This document shows, piece after piece, positions 55,353 to 63,830 of a stretch of 64,000 bases of DNA; the first letter of the stretch is position 1, and every line of letters begins with the position of its first letter. The translations under genes and the position numbers were made by a program. The stretch is from Riemerella anatipestifer. Its GTDB lineage: Bacteria > Bacteroidota > Bacteroidia > Flavobacteriales > Weeksellaceae. Location of the stretch: positions 147,680 through 211,679 of the forward strand of contig NZ_QXHU01000001.1 in the NCBI RefSeq assembly GCF_009663465.1, read 5' to 3'. The notes under the pieces were generated by a model. That model saw only the letters and a list, made by a program, of their open reading frames with translations. It searched no databases and was not told the origin of the DNA.

Positions 55353-55380
55353 CTCATTAAGCTAGGGAATAGCTCCCTAT

Positions 55381-56100
55381 TTAGCCAATAACCACTGGCG
55401 ACGAAAGTACACCCACACGAGGCTCTTTGGTGGTGATGCCACCTTTAGCATATTGTGTGGTAATGCTTAGCTCATAGTTACCCGCTTCTAAATCTGTAGG
55501 AACCAGTATAAGTAACCTTGACGGCTCGTTAAGCACAATATCGTCTTTGGTTAGCTTCACCTCGTTTTGAGTGTCTAGGTTTTTAAAGACTATGCCATTT
55601 TTAGGGTTATCTCCGTCTATTTTAATGTAAGTGCCTTTGATTTCGGCATTCTTGCCTTTGGTAAGTGTGCCATCTGCTTTGCCTGTGGCTTTATCCGTAA
55701 TGCTGAACACACTCATTGGGCTAGACTGCTCGCCGAGGATTTCTACCTTGGTGTTTGCTACCGCTTTTCTAAGATCTAGACCTTGGTTCACATTTACATA
55801 AACGGAGTGCTTCTCTTTATCCCAAGTTTTGTCGTAAAACACACCCTTAATCGCAGGACGCATATACACTAGCCCTGTATTGACATTGTAACCATTCAAT
55901 ACCAATTCTGAGGCTTTGCGGTTAAAACGAGTGATAATATCTACTGCCGTTTCGGTTTGTATCTCCATACCTTCTTTTTTGAGGGCTTCTATGATTTCTG
56001 TAATGCCAAGGCTACCACCTAAAAGTGGCACGGCTACAAAATCGTTAGGGTCATCTTTCGTGAGTAGGTTGGGACGCAACCATGCTTTTAAAGTATTCAT
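55381..56100 (-). CDS. HU-like DNA-binding/DUF4469 protein
   Basis: 239 residues, no signal peptide. Residues 1-125 look like the HU-related DNA-binding domain found in Bacteroidetes (PNDFVAVPLLGGSLGITEII, ETAVDIITRFNRKASELVLN); residues 130-239 match my picture of the DUF4469 Ig-like domain (VFKNLDTQNEVKLTKDDIVL, LILVPTDLEAGNYELSITTQ). Such proteins are common in this phylum and their role is unclear. It begins 19 bp after the YadA-head-like gene. Confidence 0.75.
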   Translation of the reverse strand: MNTLKAWLRPNLLTKDDPNDFVAVPLLGGSLGITEIIEALKKEGMEIQTETAVDIITRFNRKASELVLNGYNVNTGLVYMRPAIKGVFYDKTWDKEKHSVYVNVNQGLDLRKAVANTKVEILGEQSSPMSVFSITDKATGKADGTLTKGKNAEIKGTYIKIDGDNPKNGIVFKNLDTQNEVKLTKDDIVLNEPSRLLILVPTDLEAGNYELSITTQYAKGGITTKEPRVGVLSSPVVIG

Positions 56101-56119
56101 AAGTTTATCAGTATTAAGG

Positions 56120-57955
56120 TTAATTCAGCTTTAATATAGTAACTTGATTAGAGAATGGGATTCCTGTATAACTGCTAGATTTTAGATAGAATCTAGGATT
56201 AGGGTTGGGCATATTACGAGTGCTACCATTGTCTACCCATGTGTCGTCAGCAAATCCTATGATGTGAAATGTAATATCTGTATCCTTAGATAATACCAAA
56301 GGAAAAGAGGTGTTTAACCATTCTCCATAGTAGGTTAAGTATACGGCTCTAGTCCCTGAAGCATCTGTAGCATTTACCGAAAAACGACAATATTCAACAC
56401 CGAAAAGATCATGGTTAACAAAAAACATATACTTGCCGGGAGATAATCGTATAGACTCATTAGTATAAGTTGCCCCAAACTCATTAAAATCTACGGTTAC
56501 TGTTTCAGCGACTTCTTTTACGGGAGTGAGAGTACTACTAGAGGAATGACTTACGGTGGGAATATTGAAATTATTATTACTAAAATTAATCTTTGCCATT
56601 TTATTTCCCATTGATAAAGCCTGCCAACTCGCGATACCGTTTGCATCAGAAGTTAGAACTCTACCCTCTTGTTGTGTGCCGTCGGTTATTTTAATACTTC
56701 CTGTTATATCCAGTTTGGTTTGTGGGGCATTTGTTCCTATTCCTACATTGCCTGTACCTGTAAAGCTAAGGTCTTTCCCATTAAGATTGACTTGGCGTGT
56801 ACTACTTAATGTACCATCTGCGGTATAAATATTATTGATAGAAGAAGGTGCTACGGTTTTAAGAACGCCATTAGCATCGGATACCACTATTTTGTCCGTG
56901 GGTTGTCCTGAAAGAAGATTTATGGTTCGTAGTCTTGCGGTTCCGTTAATATCTAGCATTTCTGTTGGTTTTTCTCTTGCTAAACCTATACCTGTAGAGC
57001 CATCACGGAGGACAATAAAAGCATTACTTGCTATAGCTTGGTCTCCTCCTTGTTTAATTGTATTATCTCCATTTCCTAGAACAAAAAGTTCATACCGGTT
57101 TTTAGTAAAAGTAGGAGTATCTCCTCCCATTGATGGATCTGTATTAAAATTGTTATTCCCTAAAACGGTTGAATATGGGGTTTGTGCTGTAATAAAATTA
57201 CCTAAAGCAATGGTATTTCCACCTGAAGCAATGGCATCTCCACCTAAAGCAATGGCACCACTAGCACTTGCTAAAGCCCAACGTCCAAGTGCAAATGAAT
57301 ACTGCCCCGAAGCAATTGAATATCCTCCCATAGATGTTGAAATATATCCAGAAGCTATGCTACTTATACCTGAAGCGAAAGAATAGCTACCTGTTGCTCC
57401 ATAGTCACTTCTTTTATAATTATATGAATAACTAAGGTCTACAGCCTTCTTACCTATATCTCCATAATGATCAGGATTTGCACCTATTAGACGAAATCCT
57501 GTGTTTCCATTTTCGGTAATTTCCTCCAAACCTGTTCTAGAAAAAGTATTCCCAGAAAGCTTTATCCCTGCTCCTGCTGTATAGAAGTTGTCTGTATCCA
57601 ATAATTTTTTCCATTTCCCTCCAGTTAGCTGGTTGTCCCAATAGTAATAGCCTTTACCGCTAATTAGTTCATATTTTCCTACTCTATCTAATGTATTGGT
57701 AAAGGCTTCTGTAACATAAACTAAAAGTGAATGTTGTTCTGTACCTATATTTCCCGCATCGGTCATAGCTTTTACTTCTTCGGCTGTTAGACGCGGAATG
57801 ATAATTCCCTTAGCGGTATCTGTACCGTCTTTACTTACCTCTAAAGTGGCTTTGGGGTTAGGCGTATTGATGCCAACTCTACCATTGTTTTGTCCGTAAA
57901 CCACGAGTCCTAGACCTAGAAAGGCACATACACTTAGTTTGGTTGTTTTTTTCAT
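56120..57955 (-). CDS. Secreted protein with YadA-type head repeats
   Basis: 611 residues: signal peptide (to about residue 21), GRVGINTPNPKATLEV start typical of Bacteroidetes tail-fibre-like or surface proteins, then at about 188-252 a run of 14-residue head repeats of the trimeric autotransporter type (SYSFASGISSIASGYIS, AIALGGDAIASGGNTIALG). A second GIGTNAPQTKLDI repeat lies near 410, followed by a C1q-like ending with LSPGKYMFFVNHD. No YadA membrane anchor and no type IX sorting domain are visible, so export and anchoring are unclear. The (GT)13 tract lies upstream. Confidence 0.75.
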   Translation of the reverse strand: MKKTTKLSVCAFLGLGLVVYGQNNGRVGINTPNPKATLEVSKDGTDTAKGIIIPRLTAEEVKAMTDAGNIGTEQHSLLVYVTEAFTNTLDRVGKYELISGKGYYYWDNQLTGGKWKKLLDTDNFYTAGAGIKLSGNTFSRTGLEEITENGNTGFRLIGANPDHYGDIGKKAVDLSYSYNYKRSDYGATGSYSFASGISSIASGYISTSMGGYSIASGQYSFALGRWALASASGAIALGGDAIASGGNTIALGNFITAQTPYSTVLGNNNFNTDPSMGGDTPTFTKNRYELFVLGNGDNTIKQGGDQAIASNAFIVLRDGSTGIGLAREKPTEMLDINGTARLRTINLLSGQPTDKIVVSDANGVLKTVAPSSINNIYTADGTLSSTRQVNLNGKDLSFTGTGNVGIGTNAPQTKLDITGSIKITDGTQQEGRVLTSDANGIASWQALSMGNKMAKINFSNNNFNIPTVSHSSSSTLTPVKEVAETVTVDFNEFGATYTNESIRLSPGKYMFFVNHDLFGVEYCRFSVNATDASGTRAVYLTYYGEWLNTSFPLVLSKDTDITFHIIGFADDTWVDNGSTRNMPNPNPRFYLKSSSYTGIPFSNQVTILKLN

Positions 57956-58590
57956 AATGTTTAATTTTAGAAGTTGATATTTAATTGTTTAATATTATAG
58001 AGGTTAGATATTGGATTTTAGAGGTTGGAGGTTCGGCTTAAGGGTTGATGAGGCTGTACTAAGTTCTAAACTCTCATATCTCACCTCTAACCTAAAAAAA
58101 CGCCTTTCCCCTCTAAACACACACAAAACGAGAGGAAAGGCTAAAACAGAAAGAAAGCAAAGGCTCCCTCTCTGAACGCTAAAAGCACCTAACAAAAACG
58201 ACCATGTTTTAAGACAAAACAATGGTGCTTTTAGCATGTATTTATGAAAGCTAAAATTAGAATGGTATAAACGCAAAAATCCGCCAACGAAAGTTGGTGG
58301 AACTATATTTACAATTAACGATAAAAGTTGAAGTAATTTTCTAGATAATACGACGCATACCCACGAAACTATTTGTGTGTGTGTGTGTGTGTGTGTGTGT
58401 TTACGAAATTATTTGAGATAGCCAAATAATTCGGGTACTTTTTTACACTTGTTTGTATGTAATTGGTATCGTGTGTCATAAAACTGAAGCAAACTTATTA
58501 CCTTTTAAGGAAGTATGCAAGTGTTTAGAAAATATTTTATGTAAAACTTAATATAAATGTTTATTTTAGAGAGGGGAGAGGTAATGGGAG
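57956..58590. other. 635-bp gap holding hairpins and upstream region of the adhesin-like gene
   Basis: No convincing gene. It contains an imperfect hairpin (GCCTTTCC...GGAAAGGC around 58102-58141), runs of low-complexity sequence and the (GT)13 tract listed separately. A 90-codon minus-strand frame at 58004-58276 is judged spurious. The region probably carries the promoter of the adhesin-like gene, but no clear TAnnTTTG box was found. Confidence 0.5.
58375..58400. repeat. (GT)13 dinucleotide repeat upstream of the adhesin-like gene
   Basis: Thirteen uninterrupted GT units, flanked on both sides by near copies (ACGAAACTATTT before, ACGAAATTATTT after). About 420 bp before the adhesin-like start. 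Dinucleotide tracts of this length slip readily during replication. Confidence 0.9.
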
Positions 58591-59823
58591 TTAGTACTCC
58601 ATTTTTCTTAGCTTTTTATTGGTGAGTCCTACTATAAGGGCAATGGCTAAAGTCATGCTTCCCCCAAATATTACAGAATGCACCACACCTAGAAGTTTAG
58701 CGGCTAGACCACTTTCAAACTGCCCCATCTCATTACTAGACATAATAAAGATAGAATTAACACTTAGAACTCTACCTCTTATTTTGTCAGGGGTTTTCAG
58801 TTGTACTATCGTACCTCTTATCACTACGGAAATACCGTCTAACATACCACTAAGCATCAAGAAAAAGAACGAAAGCCAGTAGAGTTTAGACAATCCAAAA
58901 CCAATGATGCACAATCCAAAACCAGCCACCGCTACCAATAGTATTTTACCTTGATTTCTCCTCAACGGAATAAACGAAAGTAAAATAATAATACACATAG
59001 AGCCAATATCAGACGCCGCATTGAGTAGTCCAAAGCCTTCGGCTCCTACTTTAAGAATGTCACTAGCATAGACAGGTATCATTGCTACTGCTCCACCAAA
59101 CAAAACCGCAAACATATCCAAGCATAAAGCTCCCAATATTTCTTTGGTTTTATAGATGTAGGCAAGTCCTTCACGCATACTTTCCAGTACCTTTACTTCT
59201 TTTTTATCGTACTCGGAATGTTGCGGTTTTAATTGCCAAAAGAATACAGAAGCTAAGGTCATCAGACTTACAATAACTACAAGCGTCCATTTAATAGTAA
59301 TAAGTGCAATTAAAAAACCTCCCAACGCGTGTCCAAAAACTGAAGAAGTAAGGAATGTTGCCTGATTTAGGGTAACAGCATTAGCTAAGTTTTCCTTTTT
59401 TACCATTTTAGGTATCATAGAAGGGACTAATGGTCCTATAAAAGCACGGCAAATCCCTGTTAGAAATATGACTGCATAGATGAAATAAGAAATCTGGTGT
59501 CCCGTAAGATGATAAGAGTTTTCTAAGAACGCCAAAGCCACTAATGCACTAATGAGAAGTACATAAACATAATTGCAGATAAGTAGCATTCGTTTCTTTT
59601 CGTTCATATCTATTACATAGCCTGCGTATAGGGCGGTAGATACGGCAGGGATCACCTCCGAAAGCCCAATGAACCCAATAGAAAGAGGGTCTTTGGTAAG
59701 CTGATAAACCCACCAACCTAGAAGCGTGGCTAACATTCTGAACGCCAAAATGAGAAAAAACCTACCAAATAGCAGGTGTCTAAACTCAATGTTTTTTAAA
59801 GTTTTTAGAGGTTCTAGGTTCAT
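58591..59823 (-). CDS. MFS efflux transporter (MFS_3/EntS-like)
   Basis: A 410-residue 12-helix transporter. FRHLLFGRFFLILAFRML, DMNEKKRMLLICNYVYVLLI (loop 2-3 region) and AFIGPLVPSMIPKMVKKENL with NQATFLTSSVFGHALGGFL fit the enterobactin-exporter/macrolide-efflux branch. Substrate unknown. It starts 22 bp after the GH3-like gene. Confidence 0.82.
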   Translation of the reverse strand: MNLEPLKTLKNIEFRHLLFGRFFLILAFRMLATLLGWWVYQLTKDPLSIGFIGLSEVIPAVSTALYAGYVIDMNEKKRMLLICNYVYVLLISALVALAFLENSYHLTGHQISYFIYAVIFLTGICRAFIGPLVPSMIPKMVKKENLANAVTLNQATFLTSSVFGHALGGFLIALITIKWTLVVIVSLMTLASVFFWQLKPQHSEYDKKEVKVLESMREGLAYIYKTKEILGALCLDMFAVLFGGAVAMIPVYASDILKVGAEGFGLLNAASDIGSMCIIILLSFIPLRRNQGKILLVAVAGFGLCIIGFGLSKLYWLSFFFLMLSGMLDGISVVIRGTIVQLKTPDKIRGRVLSVNSIFIMSSNEMGQFESGLAAKLLGVVHSVIFGGSMTLAIALIVGLTNKKLRKMEY

Positions 59824-59845
59824 AGGGGGAGTGCAGATATTTTCT

Positions 59846-61348
59846 TTAGAGTATATGATTCACTAAAAAGTAGGCTATTTTTCTGTCGTTGGCAAGCCTA
59901 GGGATTTTGTTTTGCCCACCGAGTTTCCCTTCAGATTTAGCATACTCGTGGAATGCGTTTCTTTTTAATTTAGATATTTTAAGCGGTTGTAATACCTTAC
60001 CCTCTATTAAATCATCATAATAGGTATTCCTTGCCCTTAACTCTTGGTCTAAGGTCAATCTAAAGGCTTCTAAATCTTCGGGTTCTTTTTCAAACTCAAT
60101 AAGCCATTCGTGGTAAGGTAGCTCGTTGTTGGGAGGAGTTACTTGTGGTGCAAGATGAAACTCCGTAATTTGAGCATAGTGCTGAGCCACGGTAGACTTC
60201 ATAGCTTCTTCCACTTCATAAGCGATGACATGCTCGCCAAATGCAGAGGTGTAGTGCTTGGTTCTGCCACTCACCAAAATACGGTAAGGATTTTTAGAAA
60301 TAAACCTCACCACATCTCCAATAGAATACGCCCAAAGTCCAGAGTTGGTGGTAAGAATCATTGCGTAATCTTGGTTGAGTTCAATGTCTTTTAAAGTCAA
60401 GCGAGGAGCGTTGGGTTTGCCATATTGCTCTAATGGCACAAACTCATAGAAAATCCCATTGTTGGTAAGTAGTCTTAACCCTTCTTTAGTATAATCGTCC
60501 TGAAACGCAAAAAAGCCTTCACTAGCAGGGAAGGTCTGCACAATATCTACAGAGCCTCCAAGGAGTTCTTCCATTTTTTCTCGGTAAGGCTCATAGTTAA
60601 CACCACCAGTTACGATAAGCTGTAAGTTAGGGAATAGCTGTTTTATTTTCTTACGGTGTCTTTCTACCAAAATTTCAAAATACATAATGAGCCAAGGCGG
60701 AATCCCAGAAATGAGTGTCATATTTTGGGTTTCGGTTTCATCAGCAATTTTATTGACTTTGGTTTCCCAATCTTCTATACAGTTGGTCTCATAGCTTGGG
60801 AGTCTATTTTTTTGCAGATACTTAGGGATATGGTGAGCCACAATACCTGAGAGTCGCCCTGTTTTAATTCCATTAACCTCTTCCAGTTCAGGAGAGCCTT
60901 GTAAGAAAATCATTTTACCATTTACAAAATCGGCATTGTTCTTTTTTGAGATATAATGAAACAGAGCAGACTGTGCTGCTTTGATTTGGTAAGGCATTCC
61001 TTCTTTAGAAATAGGAATATACTTAGCTCCAGAAGTAGTGCCAGAAGTCTTAGCAAAATATTCGGGAGTATCCGTCCAAAGTATGTTGGCTTGTCCTCTT
61101 TTTACCTTTTCTATGTAGGGTTTAAGGTCTTCGTAATCTGCAATAGGAACTTGATTTTGAAAGTCCTCTAAAGTTTTAATTTCGTCAAAATTATGGCTTC
61201 TACCAAACAGAGTCTTTTCTGCTGTTTTTACTAAATCTCTCCATAAAGCCTCTTGGTGTTCAATCGCTTTAGATTGGTCTAGTGCGGCTTGTTGAGTATG
61301 TTTTTTCGCCCAAATGAGAGCGGCTTTCTTTTTAATCCATTTTAACAT
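59846..61348 (-). CDS. GH3 auxin-responsive promoter family protein (acyl-adenylate fold)
   Basis: A 500-residue GH3-type member of the ANL adenylate-forming superfamily. The ATP-binding signature is TSGTTSGAKYIPIS (around 104-117), followed by FPASEGFFAFQDD and YAYSIGDVVRFI-like (here LWAYSIGDVVRFIS) and GRTKHYTSAFGEHV. Plant GH3 enzymes conjugate amino acids to hormones; bacterial substrates are unknown, so only an acid-amine ligase can be proposed. Promoter box four bases from the ATG. Followed by the MFS gene. Confidence 0.87.
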   Translation of the reverse strand: MLKWIKKKAALIWAKKHTQQAALDQSKAIEHQEALWRDLVKTAEKTLFGRSHNFDEIKTLEDFQNQVPIADYEDLKPYIEKVKRGQANILWTDTPEYFAKTSGTTSGAKYIPISKEGMPYQIKAAQSALFHYISKKNNADFVNGKMIFLQGSPELEEVNGIKTGRLSGIVAHHIPKYLQKNRLPSYETNCIEDWETKVNKIADETETQNMTLISGIPPWLIMYFEILVERHRKKIKQLFPNLQLIVTGGVNYEPYREKMEELLGGSVDIVQTFPASEGFFAFQDDYTKEGLRLLTNNGIFYEFVPLEQYGKPNAPRLTLKDIELNQDYAMILTTNSGLWAYSIGDVVRFISKNPYRILVSGRTKHYTSAFGEHVIAYEVEEAMKSTVAQHYAQITEFHLAPQVTPPNNELPYHEWLIEFEKEPEDLEAFRLTLDQELRARNTYYDDLIEGKVLQPLKISKLKRNAFHEYAKSEGKLGGQNKIPRLANDRKIAYFLVNHIL

Positions 61349-61352
61349 AGAG

Positions 61353-61360
61353 CAAAGATA
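61353..61360 (-). promoter_or_regulatory. -7 box four bases from the start codon (GH3-like gene)
   Basis: TATCTTTG on the minus strand, then CTCT, then the ATG at 61348. Confidence 0.5.
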
Positions 61361-61504
61361 AGATTTTGTTACTAACTAAGAATAACTCGTTGTATAGATT
61401 TAACCAGTCAATAAGGCTAATCGAAAATAAAGATGTCTAAAACTTTCAGAACCCTAAAAAAATTCCGAAATTAGCCACTTTAAAATCAATATAAATTTAT
61501 CAGA

Positions 61505-62452
61505 ATGGAAGAACAAAATATTTTAGATTGTGTAATTATAGGTTCAGGACCTGCAGGATATACCGCTGCAATTTATGCAGCTAGAGCGGATTTAAAGCCT
61601 GAATTATTCACAGGGTTAGAGCCAGGAGGACAATTAACTACCACTACGGAGGTGGAAAATTTCCCAGGTTATCCTAACGGTATCACAGGACCAGAAATGA
61701 TGATGGACTTACAAAAACAAGCAGAAAGGTTTGAAACCAAAGTCCATTACGAAATGATTACCAGTGTGGAGTTTTCTAAAGAGGTAGGTGGTATTCATAA
61801 GCTATCCACAGGAAGTAGAGAGATTTTGGCGAGAACAGTAATTATATCTACAGGGGCTACCGCTAAATACTTAGGGCTAGACGATGAAAAGAAATACTCT
61901 GGTGGAGGTGTTTCTGCGTGTGCTACCTGTGATGGATTCTTTTATAAAGGGAAAGATGTTATTGTAGTAGGAGCGGGAGATACGGCGGCAGAAGAGGCCA
62001 CTTATCTAGCTAATATTTGTAACAAGGTAACAATGTTGGTAAGAAAAGACCACTTTAGAGCCTCCAAAGTAATGGCGCAAAGGGTAGAAAAAACACCAAA
62101 TATTGAAGTGAAATATAACCACGAACTTATTGGTATCAAAGGTGAAAATAATCTAGTAGAGCGTGCAGTGGTCATCAATAACCAAACGCAAGAAACCTCT
62201 GAAATTGAAGTTCACGGGATATTTATTGCCATAGGGCACAAACCTAATACCGATGTATTTAAAGGTCAAATCAACCTAGATGAAAACGGTTACATTATTA
62301 CCGAAGGCAAATCGTCTAAAACTAATCTTCCAGGGGTATTTGCGGCAGGAGATGTGCAAGACCATATTTACCGTCAAGCGATTACTGCTGCGGGAAGCGG
62401 TTGTATGGCAGCTATAGATGCCGAAAGATATTTAGGAGAATTAAAAGGATAA
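61505..62452 (+). CDS. trxB: Thioredoxin-disulfide reductase
   Basis: A 315-residue low-molecular-weight flavoenzyme moving electrons from NADPH to thioredoxin. FAD motif IIGSGPAGYTAAIYAARA (13-30), redox pair CATC in SACATCDGFFYKGK, NADPH motif VVGAGDTAAEEATYL and C-terminal FAAGDVQDHIYRQAITAAGS are all intact. Single gene. Confidence 0.96.
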   Translation: MEEQNILDCVIIGSGPAGYTAAIYAARADLKPELFTGLEPGGQLTTTTEVENFPGYPNGITGPEMMMDLQKQAERFETKVHYEMITSVEFSKEVGGIHKLSTGSREILARTVIISTGATAKYLGLDDEKKYSGGGVSACATCDGFFYKGKDVIVVGAGDTAAEEATYLANICNKVTMLVRKDHFRASKVMAQRVEKTPNIEVKYNHELIGIKGENNLVERAVVINNQTQETSEIEVHGIFIAIGHKPNTDVFKGQINLDENGYIITEGKSSKTNLPGVFAAGDVQDHIYRQAITAAGSGCMAAIDAERYLGELKG

Positions 62453-62459
62453 TCATTAA

Positions 62460-62600
62460 AAAAGCGAGGCGGGAATAGGTTCTATTTTTTTAGGAGCTAT
62501 TTCCCGCTGTTCGCTCATACTCCTCGTTTTGCCGCTCCACTTCGTTCCGCGGCTTCACTGCGGGGTATCCGCTTCCATCGGGGCTAGTTTCAGCACTCGT
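62460..62600 (+). repeat. Structured intergenic element between trxB and crcB
   Basis: GC-rich for this genome and full of inverted repeats: GCGGGAATAG (from 62469) pairs with CTATTTCCCGC (to 62506), the flanks AAAAGCGAGG and CCTCGTTTT pair outside it, and CCGC...GCGG pairs at about 62548-62564. It ends with TCGGGGCTAG. I recall similar sequences (GGAGCTATTTCCCGCT ... ATCGGGGCTAG) as dispersed intergenic repeats in Flavobacteria; that is memory, not a search. Confidence 0.55.
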
Positions 62601-62610
62601 TATATACAAA

Positions 62611-62973
62611 ATGAAAACAATACTATACATATTTATAGGCGGAGGATTAGGAAGTGTATTTCGCTTCCTTGTTTCTCGTTATACCGCTCAGTTTTTCAAA
62701 TTAGGGACTTTTCCTATGGGGACTTTAGTGGTTAATGTATTGGGTTGTTTTTTGATTGGGCTGTTAAGTAACTCTCTTATGAAACACGAGTCAGATGTTA
62801 TCAGATACTTTTTTATAGTTGGGCTGTGCGGAGGTTTTACTACATTTTCTACGTTTTCATACGAAAACCTTATGTTGTGGCAAAATCAGGATTATGTAAC
62901 TCTTTTTAGCTATGTGGTGGCAAGTTTAGTATTAGGATTTTGGGCAGTCTATTTAGGGTTTAAAGTAGAGTAG
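62611..62973 (+). CDS. crcB: Fluoride ion exporter CrcB/Fluc
   Basis: A 120-residue dual-topology channel with four helices. GGGLGSVFRFLVSRY, FPMGTLVVNVLGCFLIGLL (with the pore Asn) and GLCGGFTTFSTFSYENLMLW are the family core (Phe box and Thr track). A single gene copy suggests a dual-topology homodimer. No fluoride riboswitch is visible ahead of it. No clear promoter; the structured element lies immediately upstream. Confidence 0.93.
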   Translation: MKTILYIFIGGGLGSVFRFLVSRYTAQFFKLGTFPMGTLVVNVLGCFLIGLLSNSLMKHESDVIRYFFIVGLCGGFTTFSTFSYENLMLWQNQDYVTLFSYVVASLVLGFWAVYLGFKVE

Positions 62974-63037
62974 CCTAAATTTTTATTATTGATAAATAGT
63001 AATTTATACTATTTTGGAGCTGAAAGTGAATGTAAAA

Positions 63038-63069
63038 TTTGTGTATAATTAAAAATAGTTATATATTTG
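63038..63069 (+). promoter_or_regulatory. Full -33/-7 promoter of tRNA-Ser
   Basis: TTTG (63038-63041) and TATATTTG (63062-63069) separated by 20 bp, the textbook Bacteroidetes arrangement, 30 bp before the tRNA. Confidence 0.75.
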
Positions 63070-63099
63070 CACCACTAAAAACAACGATAGAGTTGTTAA

Positions 63100-63184
63100 G
63101 GAGAGATGGCAGAGCGGTCGAATGCGGCGGTCTTGAAAACCGTTGACTGTAACAGGTCCGGGGGTTCGAATCCCTCTCTCTCCG
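63100..63184 (+). tRNA. tRNA-Ser (anticodon UGA)
   Basis: Acceptor GGAGAGA pairs with TCTCTCC; the anticodon loop CTTGAAA has TGA, reading UCA; a long variable arm (about 15 bases) marks a type II tRNA as expected for serine, and GGTTCGAATCC is the T arm. CCA is not encoded. Length 85. Confidence 0.95.
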
Positions 63185-63200
63185 CAGAGATAAAGTAAAG

Positions 63201-63228
63201 CCGATGAATTTTATTCATCGGTTTTTTT
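63201..63228 (+). terminator. Terminator after tRNA-Ser
   Basis: Stem CCGATGAAT / ATTCATCGG with a three-base loop, followed by seven T. Confidence 0.85.
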
Positions 63229-63269
63229 ATGAAATAAACAAAAGTAAACAAATTCCAAAGTATCTGAAA

Positions 63270-63660
63270 AAATATATTGTTAGACTTGGATAATGAGCTT
63301 ATCAATTTACCTGCTGAAATAATAAAAATAGATGCCGATAGGGTAGTGTCTATAAGTGGAAACTTGAAAAATCTATTTTCAAAATTTGACCTTATAATTA
63401 TTTGTTTGGTATTTCCTACCAAGTGGGGGAAGACACGGTATTAAAAATAAATATTTTGAACCCAACGAGTTCAAAGTAAAATAAACTATGGCGGAAGCTG
63501 ATAAAGACGACTTAGGTATTGAAAAATGTGTACTCTTTGAAGCATAAAGGAGTAGACGATGAAATATTAGCAGGAATGTCTATTGAAACTATTCGGACAC
63601 TCTATTCAAAAAATGACTGAGCGATATATTTAGGATAATAAAATTGCAAAGATTTGAAGA
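63270..63660 (+). pseudogene. Decayed coding fragments after tRNA-Ser
   Basis: Short open stretches in several frames look like protein but are broken: one reads [20 protein letters not shown] to a stop near 63440; another opens at 63488 (MAEADKDDLGIEKC) to a stop at 63545-63547; shifting frame, the sequence continues as SLKHKGVDDEILAGMSIETI to RTLYSKND and a stop. The last piece faintly recalls the C-terminal part of a Bacteroidetes tyrosine recombinase, which would suit a tRNA neighbourhood. Assignment is weak. The remaining gap to 63830 shows only the uvrD promoter. Confidence 0.3.
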
Positions 63661-63785
63661 GGCTAGAAGAATAAAGTTGCCTTCTTTTTAATCTGAATTT
63701 GACTAATATTTATTATTGCATTAAGCAAAAAAGATTTCATAGCTAAAGACCATCATCGGTATTTTTTTTAATCGTTTATAGGTTG

Positions 63786-63793
63786 TAAATTTG
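63786..63793 (+). promoter_or_regulatory. -7 box for the helicase gene
   Basis: TAAATTTG, 37 bp before the ATG at 63831. Confidence 0.5.
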
Positions 63794-63830
63794 TGGGATT
63801 TTTGGAGAGATAATATTAAAAAGCATTTCT

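Noticed and set aside
58004..58276. 90-residue minus-strand frame
   Set aside because: Composition follows local low-complexity and hairpin sequence, no promoter, no recognisable domain.
62453..62610. Fluoride riboswitch ahead of crcB
   Set aside because: The inverted repeats do not match the crcB-motif core as I know it; the element resembles a dispersed repeat instead.
63096..63422. 108-residue frame antisense to tRNA-Ser
   Set aside because: Its C-terminal half is the reverse complement of the tRNA (GFEPPDL-type sequence), a well-known artefact.
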